Source: Legionella nagasakiensis
GTDB lineage: Bacteria; Pseudomonadota; Gammaproteobacteria; Legionellales; Legionellaceae
Assembly (NCBI RefSeq): GCF_900639915.1
Contig: NZ_CAAAID010000009.1
Span: 1-64,000, forward strand
Length of the DNA: 64,000 nucleotides
Direction: 5' to 3'
A program made the position numbers and the translations under genes. Below, one piece after another: positions 1 through 9,295 of this stretch. Within the stretch, counting starts at the first letter, position 1; every line of letters starts with the position of its first letter. Under the pieces are notes generated by a model. It was not told the DNA's origin. It searched no databases and saw only the letters and a program-made list of their open reading frames with translations.

Positions 1-32
1 GGAAGTGTTAACATCGCTTCCAAAACCGTTTT

Positions 33-150
33 TCCTGGCGACCATAGCCGTTTGGAACCACCTGAACCCATCCCGAACTCAGAAGTGAAACAAACGTACG
101 CCGATGATAGTGTGGGGCTTCCCCATGTCAAAGTAGGGCATCGCCAGGGC
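33..150 (+). rRNA. rrf: 5S ribosomal RNA
   Basis: The stretch has the typical bacterial 5S layout. The 5' end (cctggcg) pairs with the 3' end (cgccagg) to form the terminal stem. Between them lie the conserved loop (cccatcccgaactcagaagtg) blocks, broken here into the segments aacccatcccgaactcagaa and gatagtgtgggg. Length is about 117 bases, normal for gammaproteobacteria. The first 32 bases are 23S-5S spacer, so the window opens inside the end of an rRNA operon. Exact mature ends are uncertain by a base or two. Confidence 0.95.
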
Positions 151-159
151 TTTTTTCCT

Positions 160-186
160 AAAGCGGCTTCACGCCGCTTTTTTTTC
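160..186 (+). terminator. Rho-independent terminator of the rRNA operon
   Basis: A GC-rich hairpin (agcggc, short loop, gccgct) is followed directly by a run of eight T. It lies about 10 bases after the 5S rRNA and ends the rRNA operon. Confidence 0.9.
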
Positions 187-551
187 GCTGAATCGTTGCT
201 TTTTGGTCATTAATTTTCTTAGATCTGTTTACATTTCATTTCACAGTTGCAAATTCGCAAAAAAAAGCAAGTCAAAAACCCATGATTTTTGAGAAGCGCG
301 GTGTACTTTACATGCTAGTAAATAAGTAATGCTGTAACTCACAGAAAAATCGTGGGTGTTGGCCAATTTGAGTAGAATTTGAAAGAAAGCTCTAACTGTT
401 TTAAAACGGATTATTTTTATTCATATTGCAAATATCGATCGCAACAACGAATGAATTATTTTAGAATGAATCAAGGGTTGTTTACAATTCGCTAGCTTGG
501 CCAAGATAGTAGAATTGTAAACAGACCCTTAGTGTTTTGAAGGAATTAGAC
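187..551. other. Gene-free stretch before the first protein gene
   Basis: About 365 AT-rich bases separate the rRNA terminator from the first coding region. I see no open frame with a ribosome binding site and no tRNA. The only clear structure is the long palindrome at 474-529, listed separately. The promoter of the downstream gene probably lies here. Confidence 0.6.
474..529. promoter_or_regulatory. 56-bp near-perfect palindrome upstream of the 0.55-kb gene
   Basis: Outer arms 474-490 and 512-529 are reverse complements over 17 bases with one inserted base in the right arm. The centre carries the perfect palindrome CTTGGCCAAG (496-505), and the flanking CTA/TAG also pair. Almost the whole 56 bases can fold back on one axis near 501. 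It ends 22 bases before the ATG at 552. No T-run follows, so it does not look like a normal terminator. It could be an operator, a leader-RNA hairpin or a small palindromic repeat; this is inference. Confidence 0.6.
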
Positions 552-3401
552 ATGTTAGTTCGTTGTATTAAGGAATTTATTGAACATTTAAACAAGTGTT
601 CAACACGGGCGGAGTTTGATCAAAAATTTCTGAATGAGTTGAGCGAAAAGTTTGCTTCAATCGACGATGATGAATGCTTGAGTGAAGACCAGGTTCAATA
701 TGTCTTAAATGGGTTTGCAAACCGATGGCAATCCATTAGTGATACGGCTGAGGACTATACTTTCTATCCTGGCGGAAATAATGTACCTTGGGTTCAGCTT
801 GCCAAAGCATTCGCCAGTGAAACAGGGCGTACGTATCTACAAATACTCATGCCAACTGTGGTTAACGTCCTTGACCCAAATAATTTTAGTCGACTTACGG
901 ACTGCGTTGAGTTGCGTGGTTTTTATTGTAGCGATGATAAGAAGATCTTATACCGAATAAGAGGTTTATTTGAACATCTGCAAAATGGTCATGTTTTTTC
1001 AACGCGCACAAATTTTAAAAGCCATACATTATCTCCGTTGTCATTACATGAATTAATGAGAATCCGTGCCAAAAGAGGCGATGGATTGCAATTTGAGTTA
1101 TCCGCTAACGTTTATCAGAATTTTTGGGACTATCTTGAGCGAACGATTATGCCCACTTGGCAAGACCGTGGAGAATGTCCCAGACATTTATTACCAGGTC
1201 TTGTGGAATTAATTGAAACTTTCTTTGCTGACAAGAGCGAAAACTTGTCAGTATTTCGTAAGCAATTGTTGCAATGGATGAACTATTTGCAAACGTCTCC
1301 TATTGATGATGTCAACTGGTTGTATGGGCAATGCATTTCTATTGCTGGCGAAAACATTTATTTAGTTAATATTTTTTTGGATTGTTTACAAGAAAATAAG
1401 TCAACATTGCACAATAAAATAATTGGCTTGGCTCGTTGGCTTTGTCAGCATGATGCCTCTCTCATTGTTCAGCGCAGTGAATTGGATGGCTTGTATGAAG
1501 AACTTGCTGTTGGGGCTTCATTCAATGTGGCCAAAATGCAAGAATTACTTGCAACGCTTATTCGGGTTTCTCCTAAATTACATACAAAACTCCTTGATCT
1601 TCAGACGCAATTAAATGAATCAACTGTGATTTCCCCCCAAATGATTGTTTCCTTACGGGCGATTTATAGTTTACGGTGGAGCCAAGTAGGTGGAAGAGAA
1701 ATGGATTACACGCGAATCCAAGGGAGTAAAAATGCTCCTTGGATTGTGTTGGCACAGTATTTGGCTGGTGCAGGTTATATTGAGAAAAATTATTATAAAT
1801 TTTTAATGCCGACTCTAGAACACGATACTGATCCAGTGCGTTTGGAATGTTTAACAACGTTTCCTTTATCTCACTATATCTTATCCGAAGATAGCAACCG
1901 TTTAATTTTGCTAGATAATTGCGTGGCCAGATATCGCATACAAGGGACTTTTTATAAGATTAATGAAACTGCGGCAGAGCCTCTGACTTTGGTTGAAGAA
2001 GAGCGTATTGCGTATGCTAATCCGCGATTTCATAAATATAGCGAGATTATTCATCGTCAGGCAAGTGAGCTGGATCCGCCTATTTCTTTAACAACGATAC
2101 TTGCTATAAAAAGTCTTGTCGATGGGAGCCTTTATCCAAACGGATTATTATATGGATATGACTATGATAAAGCACAAATGGCTATGGCCGAGAAAGCTTA
2201 TGGTATTTTTGCTCAATTTCTAGATCAATTACCTAGAAATGAACGACAAAGACTAGATAGGCAACATATCGTTTTTGATGGGAGAAGATTAACTTTTGCC
2301 CAAGTATTACGTGAAGTTCAGCAGGATGAATGCATTGCTGTTTATGGGCAATATCTTGCTCAGTTGGTTATGGATTATGCTCCATATCTAAGGTTTCGAG
2401 AGGAGATAGAAAGGCGGGTTGATGTAGAAGGGATGCGTATTAATTCCAGGAAAAAGATTTTACGTAGTTATGAGACTCTGAATGAAACAGAAGCTTTGAT
2501 GCGTATTATGATCATTTTTAAATCATTGCTTACCCGTGATTTTTATTTTTGGCCATTACATGGAGTCTTGATATCAGAATTCGGGACTCTGAAAACGGTT
2601 CCTTCAGAAGTTGGAAAAATTGTTTCAGTAGTTATGCCAATGATTAAATCGGGTGATTTTTCCTCCGCTACTTTCGTGTATGCTGAGATGATGGAGTCAG
2701 TTATTAAGCCAGCATTGAAAGATAGAAGCTGGGGAACCTGGATGACTCGCACTAATGATACGCAAGAATGGCTGGCATCGATTGCTGATCAAACATTATA
2801 TTTAAAGAAAAGTGCGTGGTTTGACTCCAAGCTTCTATTGGTGGCGTTATTTCCTTTAACACAATGTCGTTCATTTACCTGTCCTGCACTGGAAATTTTT
2901 CTGGATAAATTGGTTCGAATCTATCTGAGTTCTGAGAATCGGGCTGTGAAAGAAATATATATTAATATTCAATTTGAACAATTTTTAACAAATTTAGATG
3001 TTCGCACGCGTGCTCGAATTCTAAAGACGTTGCAACGATTCAATCCTAATCACGTGGATGATGATAAATTTAATGAGGCGTGTACCAATCAGCTTATCCA
3101 TCGCTTGGCTATAATAGGAACAAAGATGTTTTTGCCATCTCAGATTGGTTTTTTTAATCATCGCACTGGATGCCATGCGTCAACCTATGAAATGATAAGA
3201 GATGATCTGCAAAAAAGAATAGCTGGACATACTCATTCATTGGGAGAAGTGATAAAAAGATTGCAAGCAGAACTGGCCGGTGAAGCCACAGTTATATCTA
3301 GTGGAATGACACGTTATTTGCGGTCTATGATAAGCACGTTCACGTTGCCATCTCATTCTGATTCCGAACTGTCACTGAGTGCTTCTGTTTGTTCTAGATA
3401 A
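552..3401 (+). CDS. Large protein of unknown function with internal duplication
   Basis: About 949 residues; I do not recognise a family. ATG 552 is preferred because AAGGA lies about 7 bases upstream. An in-frame TTG at 537 would add five residues but has no such site. The protein looks soluble, with no signal peptide or membrane segment. Two stretches resemble each other: roughly residues 60-150 (RWQSISD, DYTF, VPWVQLAKAF, LMPT) and 370-470 (RWSQVGG, DYTR, APWIVLAQYL, LMPT). This points to an internal duplication of about 90-100 residues, with the second copy more diverged. The C-terminus is Ser-rich and polar. A large, isolated protein without homology is a common profile of Dot/Icm effectors in Legionella, but nothing here proves secretion. 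It faces the benE-like gene tail to tail and overlaps its last 8 bases. Confidence 0.8.
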   Translation: MLVRCIKEFIEHLNKCSTRAEFDQKFLNELSEKFASIDDDECLSEDQVQYVLNGFANRWQSISDTAEDYTFYPGGNNVPWVQLAKAFASETGRTYLQILMPTVVNVLDPNNFSRLTDCVELRGFYCSDDKKILYRIRGLFEHLQNGHVFSTRTNFKSHTLSPLSLHELMRIRAKRGDGLQFELSANVYQNFWDYLERTIMPTWQDRGECPRHLLPGLVELIETFFADKSENLSVFRKQLLQWMNYLQTSPIDDVNWLYGQCISIAGENIYLVNIFLDCLQENKSTLHNKIIGLARWLCQHDASLIVQRSELDGLYEELAVGASFNVAKMQELLATLIRVSPKLHTKLLDLQTQLNESTVISPQMIVSLRAIYSLRWSQVGGREMDYTRIQGSKNAPWIVLAQYLAGAGYIEKNYYKFLMPTLEHDTDPVRLECLTTFPLSHYILSEDSNRLILLDNCVARYRIQGTFYKINETAAEPLTLVEEERIAYANPRFHKYSEIIHRQASELDPPISLTTILAIKSLVDGSLYPNGLLYGYDYDKAQMAMAEKAYGIFAQFLDQLPRNERQRLDRQHIVFDGRRLTFAQVLREVQQDECIAVYGQYLAQLVMDYAPYLRFREEIERRVDVEGMRINSRKKILRSYETLNETEALMRIMIIFKSLLTRDFYFWPLHGVLISEFGTLKTVPSEVGKIVSVVMPMIKSGDFSSATFVYAEMMESVIKPALKDRSWGTWMTRTNDTQEWLASIADQTLYLKKSAWFDSKLLLVALFPLTQCRSFTCPALEIFLDKLVRIYLSSENRAVKEIYINIQFEQFLTNLDVRTRARILKTLQRFNPNHVDDDKFNEACTNQLIHRLAIIGTKMFLPSQIGFFNHRTGCHASTYEMIRDDLQKRIAGHTHSLGEVIKRLQAELAGEATVISSGMTRYLRSMISTFTLPSHSDSELSLSASVCSR

Positions 3402-4605
3402 TGTTTTTGTTAATTTTTTGTATATAAAACTTTATAGGTGGGAAGTCTTTTGCATGCCAATTTAATAGCATGAGAGACAGAATTCCAGCAATTAATCCCC
3501 AAAATGCTGCTCCTATGCCGTATAAAGAAATGCCTGAAGCAGAAATAAGAATGGTGATAAGGGCAGGCTCACGTTGTGATTCTTCCTCCAGTGCTGCTTT
3601 TAGACTATTGCCGATGGTTGTAAGTAGGGCAAGGCCGGCGATCGTTAAAACAAGCTCTTGCGGAAAAGCAGCAAACAGGGTAACAACAGTCGCGCCAAAT
3701 AAGCCTATCACTAACCAGCACAGTCCTGCAAAGACAGTCGCTTTATAGCGGTTGGCAGGATTATTGTCTGCTTCTTTTCCCATACAGATTGCTGCGGTAA
3801 TAGCAGCCAGATTAATCGCATAACATCCGAAAGGAGCCAGAAGGAGGGTGATTATCCCTATCCAGGTGATTAATGATGAAACTGGCGGTTCATAGTGATT
3901 GGCTTTTAGTACAGCGATACCAGGAATGTTTTGTGAAGTCATGGTAACGATAAACAGGGGCATGCCGATGCTGATAAGCGTTGAAAGAGAAAATGCTGGG
4001 GTCGTTAAGATTGGGGCAGAGAAAGCAAAGTGAAAATGAGTTAAGTGGAATAGACCCTTTGTCCAGGCAATGGCAACTCCTAATATTAGAATCAATAAGA
4101 TGACGTAACGGGGAAATAAACGTTTTCCTATTAAATAAGCGATAAACAAGGTGCACACAAGAGAAAATTGATGTTGCATGGATATAAAGACATTCATGCC
4201 AAAATGAAGAAGTATGCCTGCCAACATAGCCGAAGTGAGTGAACGCGGTATATGGGACATTATTTTTTCAAATAAACCCGTAAATCCTGAGATAATCGTT
4301 AATAAGGCTGAAAAAATAAAGGCGCCAATGGCTTCGGGCATGGAAACGCCGGATAAGCTGGTAATCAGTAATGCAGCCCCGGGGGTAGACCAGCCTGTCA
4401 AAACAGGTAAACGGTAACGAAACGATAATCCAATGCAGGTGACAGCGATACTAAGGCTCAGTGCAAGAAGCCATGAACTTATTTCGGCTTCTGTTGCTCC
4501 GGCCGTTGCTGCGGCTTGAAAAACGAGTACTGCTGAGCTGGTAAAACCAACCATAACGCCAACAAAACCTGCCGTCATGTTAGACGGTGAAAAGTATTTA
4601 AACAT
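3394..4605 (-). CDS. BenE family benzoate/H+ symporter-like transporter
   Basis: Polytopic inner-membrane protein of about 403 residues with 11-12 hydrophobic segments, matching the BenE/YdcO family of aromatic-acid/proton symporters. The N-terminal FSPSNMTAGFVGVMVGFTSS and the motif LTGWSTPGAALL are family-like. I chose ATG 4605, 8 bases after the rsgA stop, because family members start just before this motif. Upstream GTG/ATG starts at 4662, 4653 and 4644 would lie inside rsgA; no start has a strong ribosome binding site. It is probably co-transcribed with rsgA. The substrate is unknown, since no benzoate catabolism genes are in the window. Confidence 0.8.
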   Translation of the reverse strand: MFKYFSPSNMTAGFVGVMVGFTSSAVLVFQAAATAGATEAEISSWLLALSLSIAVTCIGLSFRYRLPVLTGWSTPGAALLITSLSGVSMPEAIGAFIFSALLTIISGFTGLFEKIMSHIPRSLTSAMLAGILLHFGMNVFISMQHQFSLVCTLFIAYLIGKRLFPRYVILLILILGVAIAWTKGLFHLTHFHFAFSAPILTTPAFSLSTLISIGMPLFIVTMTSQNIPGIAVLKANHYEPPVSSLITWIGIITLLLAPFGCYAINLAAITAAICMGKEADNNPANRYKATVFAGLCWLVIGLFGATVVTLFAAFPQELVLTIAGLALLTTIGNSLKAALEEESQREPALITILISASGISLYGIGAAFWGLIAGILSLMLLNWHAKDFPPIKFYIQKINKNII

Positions 4606-4612
4606 GGGGAGA

Positions 4613-5578
4613 CTAGGTTGCAAATTGTTTGCTGATTTTAACATAATTATCATAACGGTCACGCGTTATTATACCTGTCTTAACGGCGGTAAAGAGTGCG
4701 CAACCTGGAGTATTCAGGTGGTCACAATTTCGAAATTTGCATGATGCTATATAAGGCCTAAATTCTCGGTACCCTTTAGCGATATCGGTTGCTGGCATGT
4801 GCCATAAGCCAAATTCACGCACGCCGGGTGAGTCAATTAATGCACCACCTGTTGGTAATTCATAGAAACAGGAATTACTGGTTGTATGACGCCCTAGCTC
4901 ACTGATGATGGAAATATCACTGGTTTGTATATTGGATTCAAAGGGTAAAAGTTTTGCAATTAAGGATGATTTTCCGACTCCAGATTGTCCTACAAAAACA
5001 CTGGTTTCATCATGAAGTGTTTTCTGCAGTTCCTGATAGCTGTCCTTGCATTCTGGGGAAGTAAATAAGATGGAATATCCCAAGGGTTGATATTGTTGTT
5101 GCAAGCGCTCTGCCAAGTTTGTACAGGGTAAATCGACTTTGTTTAATATAATGCATGTTTTTAAATTTAAATATTCAGCCATAACAAGATAGCTATCCAA
5201 TAATGACCAGGAAATTTGCGGTTTTGGGGCAACCACCACCATGATTTGGGTAATATTGACGGCAATTGGTTTGATAATCCCTCGTTTATCAGGACGTCCA
5301 AGCACGCTATTTCTCGGATAACGGCTGACAACAACGCCTTGTGCCTCACCTTCTGGTAGCCATACGACACGATCTCCTGCAACCAGAGAATCAATGGCGG
5401 GTCGGATTGAACAATGAATACATACTCCCTCATCATTTTTAATGAGGGCATGGGAACCAAAACGAGTAATAACCAATCCATCGGCGGTTGTTTTATTATC
5501 TTCTAGCGTCTGCCGATAGGATGTTTGTTTTTTCTCGATACGGGTTGATTGTTGTTTACTGACTCGACGTTTACTCAT
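4613..5578 (-). CDS. rsgA: Small ribosomal subunit biogenesis GTPase RsgA
   Basis: 321 residues, normal for the family. It is a circularly permuted GTPase that acts late in 30S maturation. After an OB-fold region (about residues 35-100) the GTPase motifs come in permuted order: NKVD (G4, 146-149), GQSGVGKS (G1, 197-204) and DSPG (G3, 249-252). A C-terminal zinc knuckle follows, with Cys280, Cys285, His287 and Cys293. The basic N-terminal tail is usual. It is divergent from cca, 43 bases away. Confidence 0.95.
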   Translation of the reverse strand: MSKRRVSKQQSTRIEKKQTSYRQTLEDNKTTADGLVITRFGSHALIKNDEGVCIHCSIRPAIDSLVAGDRVVWLPEGEAQGVVVSRYPRNSVLGRPDKRGIIKPIAVNITQIMVVVAPKPQISWSLLDSYLVMAEYLNLKTCIILNKVDLPCTNLAERLQQQYQPLGYSILFTSPECKDSYQELQKTLHDETSVFVGQSGVGKSSLIAKLLPFESNIQTSDISIISELGRHTTSNSCFYELPTGGALIDSPGVREFGLWHMPATDIAKGYREFRPYIASCKFRNCDHLNTPGCALFTAVKTGIITRDRYDNYVKISKQFAT

Positions 5579-5621
5579 GGTTTATTATATACCCATAAAT
5601 ACGATTGGAAACATCTTCATG

Positions 5622-6842
5622 AAAGTCTATTTGGTAGGTGGGGCAGTGCGCGATCAATTGTTGGGACTCCCGATTAAAGAACGCGATTGGGTTGTTGTTG
5701 GTGCAACCCCAGATGAATTAATCCATCAAGGTTATCAACAGGTTGGCCGTGACTTCCCAGTCTTTCTTCATCCTAAAACCGGAGAAGAATATGCATTAGC
5801 TCGTACGGAGCGTAAACGTGCGCCTGGCTATTATGGATTTACTTGTGTTTACGATATTAATGTTACACTGGAAGAAGATTTGGCTCGTCGAGATTTAACC
5901 ATGAATGCCATGGCTATGGATGCACAGGGACAATTGATTGACCCATACCATGGCCAAAAAGATTTAAAAGACAAGATATTACGTCATGTATCACCGGCAT
6001 TTGTGGAAGATCCTGTGAGGGTCCTAAGAGTTGCACGTTTTGCGGCACGATTTCATCATTTGGGTTTTAGGCTTGCTGATGAAACTCAAACACTGATGTA
6101 TTCCATGGTTAAAAATGGGGAGTTGGACCATTTGGTTGCTGAGCGTGTTTGGCAGGAGTGGCAACGCAGTTTGCAAGAGAAAAATCCTGATGTATTCATT
6201 ACTATCCTTCGCTCTTGCGGGGCTTTACGGGTCATATTACCTGAATTAGATGTTTTATTTGGTATTCCCAATTGGCGCCGGTATCATGCGGAAGTGGACA
6301 GTGGAGTGCACTCATTATTAGTATTGCGTGCTGCCGCTTCTTTAAGTCAGGATCCCGAAATTCGATTTGCGGCTTTAATGCATGATTTAGGGAAAGGCAG
6401 TACCCCAATGACCAGTTGGCCGGCGCAATATGGACATGAAAAACGTGGTCAGGAGATAATTAAGGCTTTATGCCAACGTTTACGAGTTCCGGCGGATTAC
6501 CGCAAATTTGCGGTGATGGTTTGTCGCCATCATTTAAATATCCATCGTTTCGCTAAGTTGCGGGCGAATACGATTGTGGCTATTCTTGAACGTACAGACG
6601 CGTTTCGACGGCCACAATTATTTCAAAAATTATTAATCGTGTGTGAAGCGGATGCTAAAGGAAAAGGTAAGGAATCATCTGAATACCCCGAAGCCGCACG
6701 CTGGCAAGAAGTGTTGACCGAATGTACAAAAATTGAGGCTAAATCTCTTATAGCCGAAGGATATCGAGGAGACGCAATTAAATCCGTATTACACGAACGC
6801 CGAGTAAATCGGGTAAAATTAATGCTTAATGGTAAAGCATGA
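5622..6842 (+). CDS. cca: CCA-adding tRNA nucleotidyltransferase (multifunctional Cca)
   Basis: 406 residues from ATG 5622, close to the usual 410 or so. It adds or repairs the 3' CCA of tRNA. The class II nucleotidyltransferase head shows VGGAVRD near the N-terminus, ERDWVVVG as the metal-binding region, and RRDLTMNAMA. A C-terminal HD domain with ALMHDLGKG suggests the phosphohydrolase-bearing gammaproteobacterial type. An in-frame start at 5577 would overlap the rsgA start and add a non-conserved leader, so 5622 is preferred; GGAA lies upstream. Confidence 0.95.
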   Translation, partial: KVYLVGGAVRDQLLGLPIKERDWVVVGATPDELIHQGYQQVGRDFPVFLHPKTGEEYALARTERKRAPGYYGFTCVYDINVTLEEDLARRDLTMNAMAMDAQGQLIDPYHGQKDLKDKILRHVSPAFVEDPVRVLRVARFAARFHHLGFRLADETQTLMYSMVKNGELDHLVAERVWQEWQRSLQEKNPDVFITILRSCGALRVILPELDVLFGIPNWRRYHAEVDSGVHSLLVLRAAASLSQDPEIRFAALMHDLGKGSTPMTSWPAQYGHEKRGQEIIKALCQRLRVPADYRKFAVMVCRHHLNIHRFAKLRANTIVAILERTDAFRRPQLFQKLLIVCEADAKGKGKESSEYPEAARWQEVLTECTKIEAKSLIAEGYRGDAIKSVLHERRVNRVKLMLNGKA

Positions 6843-6902
6843 GTAGCGGCTGTTCAGCAGAACTGCTTTTTAAAATGGTTTCTTGTTAATGTTGGAAAAA
6901 CG

Positions 6903-7460
6903 ATGAAAAACAATCAAAATCTCATTTGGATTGATTTGGAAATGACCGGGCTTGACCCTGAGCGGGATCGCATTATTGAGATAGCAACCGTTGTGACGGA
7001 TGCCCATTTGAATGTGCTTGCGGAAGGGCCAGTTTTGGCGGTGCATCAAGAGGAAGCGCTTCTTGCCAGCATGGATGATTGGAATACCCGCCAGCATCAT
7101 CAATCTGGTTTGGTGAAACGAGTACGGGACAGTGAAGTTTCCGAGGCCCAAGCAGAAGAACTGACGTTAACATTTCTCAGTCAATACCTTGATCAGGGGC
7201 AGTCGCCGATGTGTGGTAACAGCATCTGTCAAGATCGCCGCTTTTTATACAAATACATGCCAAAACTTGCAGCATTTTTTCATTATCGTAATCTGGATGT
7301 AAGTACGTTGAAAGAATTGGCTGCACGCTGGCATCCGAAAATTTTAAGCGGTGTGACCAAACAATCCAAGCATTTGGCTCTGGAAGATATTAAAGATTCC
7401 ATTGCTGAATTGGCTTATTATCGTCAGCATTTCATGCAAATACCTAGCGAGTCGACGTAG
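6903..7460 (+). CDS. orn: Oligoribonuclease
   Basis: 185 residues. This DEDDh 3'-5' exonuclease degrades 2-5 nt RNAs and, in other bacteria, linear pGpG from cyclic-di-GMP turnover. Visible catalytic elements are [10 protein letters not shown] (first Asp and Glu), [11 protein letters not shown] (second Asp), and [17 protein letters not shown], carrying the final His and Asp. It sits between cca and queH, all on the same strand. Confidence 0.95.
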   Translation: MKNNQNLIWIDLEMTGLDPERDRIIEIATVVTDAHLNVLAEGPVLAVHQEEALLASMDDWNTRQHHQSGLVKRVRDSEVSEAQAEELTLTFLSQYLDQGQSPMCGNSICQDRRFLYKYMPKLAAFFHYRNLDVSTLKELAARWHPKILSGVTKQSKHLALEDIKDSIAELAYYRQHFMQIPSEST

Positions 7461-7470
7461 GAGATAGAAC

Positions 7471-8175
7471 GTGGTTATAAGAGAGCAATTGGTACTGCCA
7501 AATGGCGCAGATAGATTATTACTTCACTCCTGTTGTGCTCCTTGTTCGGGAGAAGTCATGGAGGCATTACTGTTTTCTGAAATTAATTTTGCTATTTTTT
7601 TCTATAATCCCAATATTCATCCAGTGCAAGAATATGAAATAAGAAAACAGGAAAATATTGATTTTGCGCAAAAAAATAATATCCCTTTTATTGATGCAGA
7701 TTATGATAAAGACAACTGGTTTGAACGGGTTAAAGGGTTGGAATGGGAGCCAGAGCGAGGTAAACGATGTACTGTTTGTTTCGACATGCGTTTTGAACGC
7801 ACAGCCTTGTATGCCTATGAACATGGCTTTCCAGTGATAAGCAGCTCTCTTGGTATTTCACGTTGGAAGGATATAAATCAAATTAATGACTCTGGTATTC
7901 GTGCAGCGAATCGTTATCCTAATCTTGAATATTGGACGTATAACTGGCGAAAAAATGGTGGTGCAGCACGGATGTATGAAATTGCCAAACGAGAGAATTT
8001 TTATAAACAGGAATATTGCGGCTGTGTTTATTCTTTACGCGATACAAATGCCTGGCGCAAGAAAAATGATCGCTGCCGCATTAAAATTGGCATAAATTAT
8101 TATGGTGATGAAGAATCCACACCAACTGCACCACCTGATAATAAGGCAGTCGATCAATTGAACAAAACTGAGTGA
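7471..8175 (+). CDS. queH: Epoxyqueuosine reductase QueH
   Basis: 234 residues from a GTG start with a good upstream site (gtaggagat). QueH (former DUF208) reduces epoxyqueuosine to queuosine in tRNA and is non-homologous to QueG. The adjacent cysteines and CxxC of HSCCAPCS near residue 20, the central [12 protein letters not shown] and the later EYCGC are the expected metal/Fe-S ligands. The gene starts 10 bases after orn. A tRNA-guanine transglycosylase, also in queuosine synthesis, lies about 10 kb away. Confidence 0.92.
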   Translation: MVIREQLVLPNGADRLLLHSCCAPCSGEVMEALLFSEINFAIFFYNPNIHPVQEYEIRKQENIDFAQKNNIPFIDADYDKDNWFERVKGLEWEPERGKRCTVCFDMRFERTALYAYEHGFPVISSSLGISRWKDINQINDSGIRAANRYPNLEYWTYNWRKNGGAARMYEIAKRENFYKQEYCGCVYSLRDTNAWRKKNDRCRIKIGINYYGDEESTPTAPPDNKAVDQLNKTE

Positions 8176-8187
8176 CAAGGGGTTTCA

Positions 8188-9099
8188 ATGGTTGTTTTTC
8201 ATCAACATGAAGAGGAACATCAACATAAGGCGCCGACATTCAATGCGGCTTTTATTATTTCAATTGTTGCAAATGGTTTTTTTGTTGTGGCCCAAATTGT
8301 TTTTGCTTATCTTACTCATTCAACGAGTTTGCTTGCTGACGCCATACACAATCTTGGTGATGTTTTGAGTCTGATCTTGGCCTGGATTGCCAATAATCTG
8401 TTAAAACGTCTGCCGACACAACAGTCGACTTATGGGATGAAAAAAACAACCATCCTTGCCTCGCTGGCTAATGGTGTATTACTTATTTTTACTTGTGGCA
8501 TTATTGCCACTGAAGCGATGTATAAATTTTTTTCACCCTCAGAGATTCAAGCCATAGGCGTCATGATCGTTGCTGGAATAGGAATTTTAATCAATGGTGC
8601 AACGGCGGCTTTATTTTTAAGAGGGACAGATGATTTGAATATTCGCGCCGCTTTTTTACATTTATTATATGATGCTCTTGTTTCGCTGGGTGTTGTTTTA
8701 TCGGCAGCGCTTCTCTATTGGACCGGTTGGGTTTGGCTTGATCCTCTTGTTGGATTATTGATTGCCGTCATTATTATTAAGGGGACTTGGTCTTTATTTA
8801 GTGACAGTTTTCGTTTAATCATTGACGGTGTCCCGCGCGGAATTTCTATCGTCAGAGTCCGACAGCTACTAAAAAGTCAGGAAGGTGTAGAAGATGTCCA
8901 TGATTTGCATGTGTGGGCATTAAGTACACAAGAAAATGCGTTATCCGTTCATTTGTGGATGCCAGATAAACCTCTTAGTGATGTTGCGCGTCAAATGCTT
9001 AGTAAAAAACTGCGTGATGAATATAATATCCATCATACTACCTTTCAAGTCGAGCGCTCAGAACACTACTGTGATGATGCCTGTACTTCCTATCTTTAA
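8188..9099 (+). CDS. Cation diffusion facilitator, zinc-type (ZitB/CzcD-like)
   Basis: 303 residues with six membrane segments and a cytosolic C-terminal domain. The N-terminus is His-rich (HQHEEEHQHK). TM2 has DAIHNLGD and TM5 has HLLYDALVS; both provide the HxxxD metal pair associated with zinc-selective CDF exporters. The C-terminal part has VHDLHVWALS, typical of the dimerising domain. The ribosome binding site AAGGGG lies 12 bases after queH, so it is probably transcribed with it. Zinc/proton antiport is inferred from the family. Confidence 0.9.
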   Translation: MVVFHQHEEEHQHKAPTFNAAFIISIVANGFFVVAQIVFAYLTHSTSLLADAIHNLGDVLSLILAWIANNLLKRLPTQQSTYGMKKTTILASLANGVLLIFTCGIIATEAMYKFFSPSEIQAIGVMIVAGIGILINGATAALFLRGTDDLNIRAAFLHLLYDALVSLGVVLSAALLYWTGWVWLDPLVGLLIAVIIIKGTWSLFSDSFRLIIDGVPRGISIVRVRQLLKSQEGVEDVHDLHVWALSTQENALSVHLWMPDKPLSDVARQMLSKKLRDEYNIHHTTFQVERSEHYCDDACTSYL

Positions 9100-9295
9100 A
9101 AATGCATCATCATATTTTGATTTAGGTGTTGCATAATCCATATAGAGGCTCCTACCAATCTATCAAGTACCACCTTTTTATTCAATATTTCAAAAGCTTA
9201 TAATTTCCTTATCCATAACTGACGTTATTATAGGTTACTTAGCGCTTGTAATTAATTCTGCTAAAGTTGCGCATCTTTTTGACTGAACTGAGACC

